Positions 41,519 through 46,946 of a stretch of 46,946 nt of DNA are shown piece after piece. The position numbers and the translations under genes were made by a program. The stretch is from contig CALWEH010000020.1 of assembly GCA_944377145.1 (NCBI GenBank), forward strand, positions 1-46,946, read 5' to 3'. The first letter of the stretch is position 1. Each line of letters opens with the position of its first letter. The notes below the pieces were generated by a model. The model did no database searches. It saw nothing but the letters and a program-made list of their open reading frames with translations, and was not told the origin of the DNA. Source of the DNA: an uncultured Clostridia bacterium. Lineage in GTDB: Bacteria; Bacillota; Clostridia; Christensenellales; UBA1242.

Positions 41519-42238
41519 TTAAAAGTTTAAACAATATGAGTTTAAAGTCTTTTTCAACTGTTTCCAATTTGGAATTAACATAGTCATTAATTTATGAAAT
41601 TCTGCACCATGATTATGATGAATTAAATGACATAATTCATGGGTTATCACATAATCAATACATTCAATATTGGCTTTTGCTAAATATAAATTCAAAGTGA
41701 TAATTCTTGAAGCAAAGTTACAGTTACCCCACATTGATTTCATAGTTTTTATTTTTATTTCAGGGTAGTTCTCATTATTAAATATTTTACGATATATATA
41801 ATGTAAACGATTTGTGAAAAAATCTAAAAAATATTTTTTACACCACTTTAAAAAAATTTGTTTTACATATTCGCTATTTAAACTTTTTGTGTAAATTATA
41901 AAATCATTTGAAAAAGTTAATTTATTTTTATTAGATAATTCTAATTTAAGATTATATGAATTACCTAAAAGGAAAATATTACCATTATTTTTAAAATTAC
42001 AGCAATCATTTGCTGTAGATAAAGCAATTTTATTAAGTTGGTAATTTAACCACTCTCTTTTTCTTACTAAAAATTCGTATGCATAACTATAGCTAGCGTA
42101 ATATGGAAGACTTACAGCTACTGTTCCACTTTTTGATACAGTTAGGCGAATATTTTTCATTCTTTTTTTAGTTAATATTACACTAGTTTTAAAAGAATTG
42201 TTAATAGGAAATTCTATAATTTTAGATTGATTTTTCAT
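41519..42238 (-). CDS. YgjP-like (DUF45/SprT-like) zinc metallopeptidase
   Basis: 239 residues. The C-terminal half has the YgjP-family signature: K-I-K-T-M-K-S-M-W-G-N-C, I-T-L-N-L-Y-L-A-K, and the zinc-binding I-T-H-E-L-C-H-L-I-H-H-N-H-G (HExxH plus a third histidine). The N-terminal half has the usual strand-rich part (R-L-T-V-S-K-S-G-T-V-A-V-S-L-P) followed by a helical segment. It is probably cytosolic. Physiological substrates of the family are not known. There is no Shine-Dalgarno; a TTGCTA-N17-TAATAT promoter ends six bases before the ATG. It is divergent to an rRNA methyltransferase gene. Confidence 0.9.
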   Translation of the reverse strand: MKNQSKIIEFPINNSFKTSVILTKKRMKNIRLTVSKSGTVAVSLPYYASYSYAYEFLVRKREWLNYQLNKIALSTANDCCNFKNNGNIFLLGNSYNLKLELSNKNKLTFSNDFIIYTKSLNSEYVKQIFLKWCKKYFLDFFTNRLHYIYRKIFNNENYPEIKIKTMKSMWGNCNFASRIITLNLYLAKANIECIDYVITHELCHLIHHNHGAEFHKLMTMLIPNWKQLKKTLNSYCLNF

Positions 42239-42244
42239 AACATT

Positions 42245-42273
42245 ATATTAACATACAATAATATTTTTAGCAA
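42245..42273 (-). promoter_or_regulatory. Leaderless promoter of the YgjP-like gene
   Basis: Minus strand: TTGCTA (42273-42268), 17 bases, TAATAT (42250-42245), six bases (AATGTT), ATG at 42238. Confidence 0.7.
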
Positions 42274-42303
42274 CTAAACTTATTGATATGTAAAATACAA
42301 TAG

Positions 42304-42332
42304 TTGCAAAAATTATGTTGGTGATATATAAT
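42304..42332 (+). promoter_or_regulatory. Leaderless promoter of the RlmCD-like gene
   Basis: TTGCAA (42304-42309), 17 bases, TATAAT (42327-42332), seven bases, ATG at 42340. No Shine-Dalgarno. Confidence 0.83.
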
Positions 42333-42339
42333 AAATAGC

Positions 42340-43632
42340 ATGAGAGTAAAAATAAATAATTTAGGAATGAATGGAGAAGGAATTTCTAGCCCAGAGAATA
42401 ATGAGTTAAATAAAGTAATATTTGTGCCTTTTGCAATGCCAAATGAAATTGTTGAAATTGAAATATTGCAAGAAAAAGCTAAATTTTGCAATGGAAAATT
42501 AATTTCAGTTGAAAGCTCTAGCATAGATAGAATAAAATCTCCTTGCCCATATTTTATGAAATGTGGGGGCTGTAATTTACAACATATAAAATATGAAAAG
42601 CAATTAGAGTTTAAAAAAAATTTAGTGAAAGATACCTTGTTAAAAGTAGGAGGTATAAATCACGAAATTGTTTCCACACAGCCTTCTAAAAATTATGGTT
42701 ATAGAAATAAAGGAGTGTTTTTCCTTGGCAAAAATATTGGAATGATGGAATATAATAGCCATAATATTATAGAAATTGATAAGTGTTTGCTTATGAATGA
42801 TGAAATAAATCAAGCTTTAGCTATAATAAAAGATTGGATTAAAACATACAATATCAGCACTTTCGATTTTAATTCATATAAAGGTTTGCTGAAATATGCA
42901 GTTATTAGAAGTGTGAATAATCAAACATTAATATGCTTGGTAACTACAAATGAAAAAGTAAAGCATCTTGATGTATTGTATGCTAATTTACAAAAACTTG
43001 GACAAGTTGGATTATATTTAAATATTAATAATCAACGAAATTCTATTATTTTAGGCAAACAATTTAAATACATATCAGGTATTAAAGATATTTCACTTGA
43101 AGAATTTGGAATAAAATATAATATAGATATTCCTAGTTTTTTGCAAGTTAATAATGAAATTAAGCGTGATTTATATTTAGAAGTGGCAAATAATATTAAT
43201 AATGAAATTGTGATAGATGCTTATGCAGGAGCAGGTTTATTAAGTGCAATATTATCAAAGCAGGCAAAAAAAGTGTATAGTGTAGAAATAGTTAAAGAAG
43301 CATCTATTAAGGCAAAAGCTTTAACGCTGGAAAATAAGATAACAAATATTGAAGTAATAAATGGAGATTGCTCATACATTGTTCCAAAATTAGTTGGCAA
43401 GTTAAATAATTGTTGTGTAGTGTTAGACCCTTCTCATGCTGGTTGCGGTGAAGAGGTTATTAATTCAGTGAAAAGTGTAAATAAAATAATATATATCTCA
43501 TGCAATCCTATAGCATTGGCAAAAGATTTAAGATTGCTTATTAATACGCATAATATTCAATTAATAAAGCCGTATGATATGTTTCCGCAAACAAAACATG
43601 TAGAAACACTTGTAATATTAACAAAAAAATAA
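42340..43632 (+). CDS. 23S rRNA (uracil-C5)-methyltransferase, RlmCD/RumA family
   Basis: A SAM-dependent enzyme that makes 5-methyluridine in 23S rRNA. It has 430 residues: a TRAM RNA-binding domain (about 1-58), iron-sulfur cluster cysteines C-P-Y-F-M-K-C-G-G-C (about 68-77), and a Rossmann methyltransferase domain with V-I-D-A-Y-A-G-A-G-L-L and the catalytic cysteine in I-S-C-N-P. The motif that is usually D-P-P-R-x-G reads D-P-S-H-A-G-C here, a notable change. It ends M-F-P-Q-T-K-H-V-E-T-L, as the family does. The target uridine cannot be fixed from sequence. It is predicted to be leaderless, divergent to the YgjP-like gene. Confidence 0.9.
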   Translation: MRVKINNLGMNGEGISSPENNELNKVIFVPFAMPNEIVEIEILQEKAKFCNGKLISVESSSIDRIKSPCPYFMKCGGCNLQHIKYEKQLEFKKNLVKDTLLKVGGINHEIVSTQPSKNYGYRNKGVFFLGKNIGMMEYNSHNIIEIDKCLLMNDEINQALAIIKDWIKTYNISTFDFNSYKGLLKYAVIRSVNNQTLICLVTTNEKVKHLDVLYANLQKLGQVGLYLNINNQRNSIILGKQFKYISGIKDISLEEFGIKYNIDIPSFLQVNNEIKRDLYLEVANNINNEIVIDAYAGAGLLSAILSKQAKKVYSVEIVKEASIKAKALTLENKITNIEVINGDCSYIVPKLVGKLNNCCVVLDPSHAGCGEEVINSVKSVNKIIYISCNPIALAKDLRLLINTHNIQLIKPYDMFPQTKHVETLVILTKK

Positions 43633-43644
43633 TTTATTATATAC

Positions 43645-43708
43645 TTGAAAATTTTTTAAAACAGATGTATACTATTATAATTTGCAATTAGCGTTATATA
43701 ACTAATTG
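43645..43708 (+). promoter_or_regulatory. Promoter and palindromic operator candidate of the CobW-family gene
   Basis: TTGAAA (43645-43650), 17 bases, TATACT (43668-43673). Just downstream lies CAATTAG (43685-43691) and CTAATTG (43702-43708) around a GTTATATAAC core that is itself a perfect palindrome. The site would lie in the early 5' leader, before AAGGAG (43715-43720). Zinc-responsive control (Zur-like) is inference from the gene's family; the sequence is not a textbook Zur box. Confidence 0.6.
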
Positions 43709-43726
43709 AATAAAAAGGAGAAAATT

Positions 43727-44986
43727 ATGTATAAATGTGTACCCATTACTTTAGTTACAGGTTATCTTGGAAGTGGGAAAACTACTTTAATTAATAATAT
43801 ATTAAAAAATGACAAAGGCTATAAAATGGCAGTCATTGTAAACGACATTGGCGAGGTGAATATTGATGCAGATTTAATACAAAAAGGCGGAGTGGTATCA
43901 AGTGATGATGCTAGCCTTGTTCCTTTACAAAATGGGTGTATTTGTTGTACATTGAATGAGGATTTAATAAATCAAATTTTACAATTAGTGAAATCTCAAA
44001 AATTTGACCATATTTTAATTGAAGCTAGTGGAATTTGCGAACCTATTCCAATAGTTCAATCTATAGTTGCTATTGAACAGCAATGTATAAATAATAACAT
44101 TCCTTTATTGTGCAAGCTTGACGCTGTTATTACAGTGGCAGATGCTTTAAGATTGACAAAAGAATTTAATTGTGGGGACAATTTAACTCAATCTAAATAT
44201 AGCGAAGAGGATATAGAAGGGCTTATTATTCAACAGCTGGAATTTTGCGATATTGTTTTGTTAAATAAGGTTGACGAAGTAAGTAAAGAAGAGCTAGCTA
44301 AAGTTAAAGCTGTTATTAAAGAATTGCAACCTACAGCTAAAATTATAGAAACCAATTATTCAACTGTAGATCTTTCTCAAATTCTTGATACTAACATGTT
44401 TGATTTTGAACGCTCTGCTACAAGTGCTGGTTGGATTAAAGAATTAGAGGCAGATAACGTTGATAACAGAGATGAGCATATAAATCATTCTCATCATCAT
44501 GAAGAACATCATTCTCATCATCATGATGAAGATGAGTGTGATTGCGATCATGATGAAGATGAGTGTGATTGCGAAGGTGAATGTCATTGTCATCATCACC
44601 ATCATCATGATGGCGGAGAAGTAGAAGAATATGGCATAGGAACTTTTGTATATTATAGAAGAACTCCATTTGATAGAAAAAAGTTTTTAGATTTTATTAG
44701 TGAAGAATGGGGTAGACAAATTATACGTACTAAAGGATTGTTGTATTTTAGTGATGAATTGGATATGTCATATTTATTTGAACAAGCAGGTCCTCAAAAA
44801 AATTTAAATCAAACAGGATATTGGTATGCCACTATGCCAAAAGATGAGCTAGAAAAATTATTAGAACAAGATGCGTTAGTGAAAAAAGATTGGGACGAGC
44901 AATATGGCGATAGAATGATAAAACTAGTATTTATTGGCCAGCATATTGATAAAGATAAGATTATTAATAGATTAGATAACATTTAA
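43727..44986 (+). CDS. CobW/COG0523-family metallochaperone GTPase with His/Cys/Asp-rich insert
   Basis: 419 residues from ATG 43727 (AAGGAG upstream; a TTG frame starting at 43706 lies inside the palindrome and is rejected). The G3E GTPase domain has Walker A G-Y-L-G-S-G-K-T-T near 12-20, the metal-binding C-x-C-C in N-G-C-I-C-C-T-L, E-A-S-G, and N-K-V-D. A long insert at about 250-300 is packed with histidine, aspartate, glutamate and cysteine, including H-C-H-H-H-H-H-H, and should bind zinc or a similar metal. The CobW C-terminal domain follows (F-V-Y-Y-R-R-T-P-F-D ... W-Y-A-T-M). Family members deliver metals, often zinc, to target proteins; the metal here is inferred. Confidence 0.92.
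   Translation: MYKCVPITLVTGYLGSGKTTLINNILKNDKGYKMAVIVNDIGEVNIDADLIQKGGVVSSDDASLVPLQNGCICCTLNEDLINQILQLVKSQKFDHILIEASGICEPIPIVQSIVAIEQQCINNNIPLLCKLDAVITVADALRLTKEFNCGDNLTQSKYSEEDIEGLIIQQLEFCDIVLLNKVDEVSKEELAKVKAVIKELQPTAKIIETNYSTVDLSQILDTNMFDFERSATSAGWIKELEADNVDNRDEHINHSHHHEEHHSHHHDEDECDCDHDEDECDCEGECHCHHHHHHDGGEVEEYGIGTFVYYRRTPFDRKKFLDFISEEWGRQIIRTKGLLYFSDELDMSYLFEQAGPQKNLNQTGYWYATMPKDELEKLLEQDALVKKDWDEQYGDRMIKLVFIGQHIDKDKIINRLDNI
44485..44574 (+). repeat. In-frame tandem repeats in the metal-binding insert
   Basis: Two perfect, adjacent 27-base copies at 44521-44547 and 44548-44574 encode nine residues each, rich in Asp, Glu and Cys. Just before them an 18-base unit (4485-relative positions 44485-44502 and 44509-44526) recurs with a 24-base period and encodes histidine-rich sequence. 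The insert grows by slippage-type duplication. Confidence 0.88.
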
Positions 44987-44993
44987 TATAATA

Positions 44994-45027
44994 AAAAAGT
45001 TTTCGTAAATTTATACGAAAGCTTTTT
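44994..45027. terminator. Bidirectional terminator between the CobW-family gene and tmk
   Basis: AAAAAGTTTTCGTA (44994-45007) pairs with TACGAAAGCTTTTT (45014-45027), one G-U pair, 6-base loop, A-run before and T-run after. Confidence 0.9.
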
Positions 45028-45029
45028 AT

Positions 45030-45698
45030 TTATAATAATTTGTTTATAGAATTAAATATTTCTTCATGTATTTCTTCCACACTTTTTATTTTATCTCCAT
45101 TCATACAATGGATAATATTCCAATTAAATTTCTTTGCAATTTCTAATCCTACTTTATAAGAATTAATTAGATATTCATAATCATCTTCATGAATATCTTT
45201 TTTAGTGGCAGACTTTAAATCTTTTCTTTGTTGAGCAAGCTTTATACTAACATCAGGAGGCATATCAAGAAATATAACAATATTTGGTCTTGGCAATTTT
45301 AAAATGTTAAATTCTAAATCGTCTAACCAATTTAAAAAATTATCTCTATCTTGCAAAGACTTTATTTTTCCTCCTTGATGAAACATATTGCTTTGCACAT
45401 ATCTATCTAGAATTATAATTGAGTTATTTTCATAATATTTCTTTAAATATTTTTGATATGTGCATAATCTATCTGTAGCAAATAAAATACTTGATTGATA
45501 AGCATCTAACTCATTAGCTGTTGTAGACAATTCGCCATTCAAATACATTTTAACAGGTGCGCTTGAATCGCTTTCATAATTAGGAAAACTTTGACTAATA
45601 ACATTTAAATTTTTTTCTTTAAGGCGATCGTACAATTTTTTTGTTTGTACTTGTTTTCCACTTCCATCACAACCTTCAATAACTATAATAAATCCCAT
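45030..45698 (-). CDS. tmk: Thymidylate kinase
   Basis: Phosphorylates dTMP to dTDP in the cytosol. It has 222 residues. The P-loop reads E-G-C-D-G-S-G-K-Q-V-Q-T-K (about 8-20), where most bacterial enzymes have GxDGxGKST/TQ; here Q follows the lysine. Later motifs are intact: D-R-Y-V-Q-S-N near 100, and P-x-P-N-I-V-I-F-L-D-M-P-P with a lid-type region rich in Lys/Arg. The longer lid and the GKQ motif resemble the eukaryote-like or phage-like branch of the family. AGGAG precedes the ATG; promoter TTGACT-N17-TAAATT lies at 45717-45745. Confidence 0.88.
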   Translation of the reverse strand: MGFIIVIEGCDGSGKQVQTKKLYDRLKEKNLNVISQSFPNYESDSSAPVKMYLNGELSTTANELDAYQSSILFATDRLCTYQKYLKKYYENNSIIILDRYVQSNMFHQGGKIKSLQDRDNFLNWLDDLEFNILKLPRPNIVIFLDMPPDVSIKLAQQRKDLKSATKKDIHEDDYEYLINSYKVGLEIAKKFNWNIIHCMNGDKIKSVEEIHEEIFNSINKLL

Positions 45699-45716
45699 AC
45701 ATTACTCCTACAATAA

Positions 45717-45745
45717 AATTTAGATTAAAAATATTAAAAAGTCAA
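45717..45745 (-). promoter_or_regulatory. Promoter of tmk
   Basis: Minus strand: TTGACT (45745-45740), 17 bases, TAAATT (45722-45717). Confidence 0.6.
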
Positions 45746-45764
45746 ATTGTTTTTATCATCTTTA

Positions 45765-45792
45765 TTGACAATCTATTTATTTGTGTTAAAAT
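45765..45792 (+). promoter_or_regulatory. Promoter of the repeat-protein gene
   Basis: TTGACA (45765-45770), 16 bases, TAAAAT (45787-45792), with TGTG just upstream of the -10. Confidence 0.75.
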
Positions 45793-45817
45793 ACTTTTTA
45801 GGTAAAGGTGTAAAATT

Positions 45818-46675
45818 ATGAAAGGATTTGAAATAAAAAAACAAATAAAATTGGCTCAAGATGAATATAGAGAAAATGGATTGTCAGATAAATTTATTAA
45901 ATTAGGCATAGAGGTAGCAAATACAAAAAATCCAGAACAAAATTATAGGTATGCTAAAGAAGTAAAAGGTGCAGATATTTTGTTACATGGCAATGTAGTG
46001 GCTATGTATGGAAATGCTGAAATAAATTATGATTATACATATATTAATGGGGCTGATACTTTAAAACATAGGAAAAGAATAATAGAGTTAGGAGATGTAA
46101 AATATAATATATTAGCAGGAAAAACTATTAAAGATAAATATATGGAAGAGTATGTGAATTTGCATGGAAAAATTGTGCTTGAAAAAGGCTCTCTTTATGA
46201 TAATTTTAAGTATATGGTAAGAAATAATATACCAACATTTAATAAAGATGCTCATTTAAATAAAATTATAGAAAGTAAAGATGTATATTTTAATCTTAAA
46301 TGTGCAAAAAAAATTCAAGGAGCAGATATTTTGGCTCATGGAAGAGTGATTATAGAGAATGGAAGTGCTATTAGCAATTTTATGTTTTTGCAAATTGAAG
46401 GCAGTGATTTGCACTCACACCTAGAGGCTATAATTAATTCTAAAGATGAGGTGGTAAATGCAAAATGTATTACTGAAGTGGAAGGGTGTAATATAATTCG
46501 TCATGCGAGAGTTGTATTTAATGGAGCAGATAATAATTTAAAATTTGAGGTTTTAAATTGGGCTAAATTACATAATAAATTAAATGAATTAAAACAACTT
46601 CCACAAGTTAATCAATTTATTGAAGATATTAAAATAGGTAGAATAAAACTTAATAATAACGATTATCAATGCTAA
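45818..46675 (+). CDS. Protein of unknown function built from about six ~32-residue repeats
   Basis: 285 residues, not recognised. After a helical N-terminus it contains about six tandem units of some 30-34 residues, starting near 42, 69, 98, 152, 187 and 218. A typical unit is N-Y-x-Y-A-x-x-V-x-G-A-D-I-L-x-H-G-x-V-V, then a short glycine turn; the G-A-D-I-L-x-H-G core is nearly identical in units 1 and 4. Short alternating units of this kind suggest a solenoid or beta-helical stack. No signal peptide, membrane segment or catalytic motif. AAAGGTG precedes the ATG. It is monocistronic, between tmk and the tRNA genes. It might be a binding scaffold; this is inference. Confidence 0.72.
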   Translation: MKGFEIKKQIKLAQDEYRENGLSDKFIKLGIEVANTKNPEQNYRYAKEVKGADILLHGNVVAMYGNAEINYDYTYINGADTLKHRKRIIELGDVKYNILAGKTIKDKYMEEYVNLHGKIVLEKGSLYDNFKYMVRNNIPTFNKDAHLNKIIESKDVYFNLKCAKKIQGADILAHGRVIIENGSAISNFMFLQIEGSDLHSHLEAIINSKDEVVNAKCITEVEGCNIIRHARVVFNGADNNLKFEVLNWAKLHNKLNELKQLPQVNQFIEDIKIGRIKLNNNDYQC

Positions 46676-46698
46676 AAATGATGTAAAAGTATATATTT

Positions 46699-46765
46699 AA
46701 AACAAGTGTTTATAATAAAAAAATAAAAAATTTCAAAAATTTTTCAAAAAACGCTTGTTTTTTTG
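46699..46765 (+). terminator. Probable terminator after the repeat-protein gene
   Basis: AAAACAAGTGTT (46699-46710) can pair with AACGCTTGTTTT (46750-46761), one G-U pair, around a 39-base AT-rich loop that holds a smaller hairpin; a T-run follows. It overlaps the -35 of the tRNA promoter. Confidence 0.6.
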
Positions 46766-46783
46766 TTTTATTTATAGTATAAT
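46755..46783 (+). promoter_or_regulatory. Promoter of the tRNA genes
   Basis: TTGTTT (46755-46760), 17 bases, TATAAT (46778-46783). The short leader contains GTCACGA twice, nine bases apart. Confidence 0.75.
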
Positions 46784-46815
46784 AACAAAGTCACGATGTC
46801 ACGAAAGGATATCAT

Positions 46816-46891
46816 GATCCATTAGCTCAGTTGGTAGAGCACATGACTTTTAATCATGGTGTCCCGGGTTCAAGTCCCGGATGGGTCACCA
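46816..46891 (+). tRNA. tRNA-Lys (anticodon TTT)
   Basis: 76 bases with encoded CCA. Acceptor GATCCAT pairs with ATGGGTC; D arm GCTC...GAGC; anticodon stem CATGA/TCATG around CTTTTAA, giving TTT; T arm CCCGG GTTCAAG TCCCGG. It reads AAA/AAG. Confidence 0.96.
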
Positions 46892-46897
46892 AAGTAT

Positions 46898-46946
46898 GCG
46901 GATGTGGCGAAATTGGCAGACGCGCTAGACTTAGGATCTAGTGGGT
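46898..46946 (+). tRNA. tRNA-Leu (anticodon TAG), cut by the window edge
   Basis: Starts GCGGATGTGGCGAAATTGG, the typical tRNA-Leu 5' end with D arm; the anticodon stem CTAGA/TCTAG encloses CTTAGGA, giving TAG (reads CUA). The variable arm and 3' half lie outside the window. Confidence 0.92.

Noticed and set aside
42267..42524. Minus-strand open frame over the RlmCD-like start
   Set aside because: Overlaps a strong promoter and the TRAM domain of a real gene.
43706..43726. Longer TTG-initiated start of the CobW-family gene
   Set aside because: Lies inside the palindrome; ATG 43727 has AAGGAG at the right distance.
44436..44669. Minus-strand His/Asp-rich frame
   Set aside because: Reverse complement of the metal-binding insert; CATCAT reads ATGATG on the other strand.
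1..46946. Genetic code 4 (TGA as Trp), considered because of the very low GC content
   Set aside because: TGA ends the RluD-family gene and the sugar-phosphate mutase at the expected family lengths, and TGG is used for Trp.
1..46946. CRISPR array, insertion sequence, integrase or riboswitch
   Set aside because: No regularly spaced repeats, transposase motifs or terminal repeats, and no recognisable riboswitch or T-box core in any leader.

Overview
The window is a strongly AT-rich chromosomal segment from a low-GC Gram-positive bacterium (Firmicutes/Bacillota), most likely an uncultured Clostridia-like gut or host-associated lineage. Grounds: SepF, Obg with YhbY, an EndoA-type MazF, TsaE with a TsaB-RimI fusion, DUF3343 beside a cysteine desulfurase, RNHCP, and near-consensus sigma-A promoters. 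TGA is used as a real stop (rluD-like gene, sugar-phosphate mutase), so this is genetic code 11 and not a code-4 Mollicute. The lineage call is inference. No phage, insertion sequence or CRISPR array was seen.

Layout. 1-164: 5S rRNA and its terminator. 387-2033: tatD and rsmA. 2316-13739: one gene for a 3807-residue N-terminally membrane-anchored surface protein, behind a perfect TTGACA-N17-TATAAT promoter. 13892-15940: a small unknown gene, sepF, lspA and an RluD-family pseudouridine synthase, closely packed. 16126-19596: a 1156-residue C-terminally anchored Ig-like surface protein with two Spo0A-box-like sites upstream. 19710-20441: polyprenyl-phosphate sugar transferase. 20567-23687: PepF-type M3 peptidase, two tandem winged-helix-plus-membrane proteins, and a small membrane protein. 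23766-27087: pyruvate kinase, divergent to a sugar-phosphate mutase and a proline-rich unknown. 27184-29405: nth-obg-yhbY on the minus strand. 29449-37762: a densely packed set of short divergent and convergent units (DUF3343, cysteine desulfurase, a membrane protein, tsaE, tsaB-rimI, membrane-fused MurF, alpha/beta hydrolase, ddl, mazF with an unfamiliar upstream gene). 37843-42238: a papain-like surface protease, an RNHCP protein and a YgjP-type metallopeptidase. 42340-46675: RlmCD-type methyltransferase, a CobW-family metallochaperone GTPase, thymidylate kinase and a repeat protein. 46816-46946: tRNA-Lys and a tRNA-Leu cut by the window edge.

How the genes work together. Most are housekeeping: rRNA/tRNA modification (rsmA, rluD-like, rlmCD-like, tsaE/tsaB), envelope synthesis (lspA, murF, ddl, sepF), DNA repair (nth), ribosome assembly (obg, yhbY) and glycolysis (pyk, sugar mutase). 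Three large surface proteins (3807, 1156 and 1100 residues) are the accessory part. They are Ig-like or repeat-rich, and the third carries a papain-like protease domain; none has a visible LPXTG motif.

The most striking non-coding signal is a run of genes between about 29.4 and 42.4 kb with no Shine-Dalgarno sequence and a sigma-A -10 box only 6-7 bases before the ATG. This predicts leaderless mRNAs, often arranged as divergent pairs. The genes of the left half instead have ordinary Shine-Dalgarno leaders.
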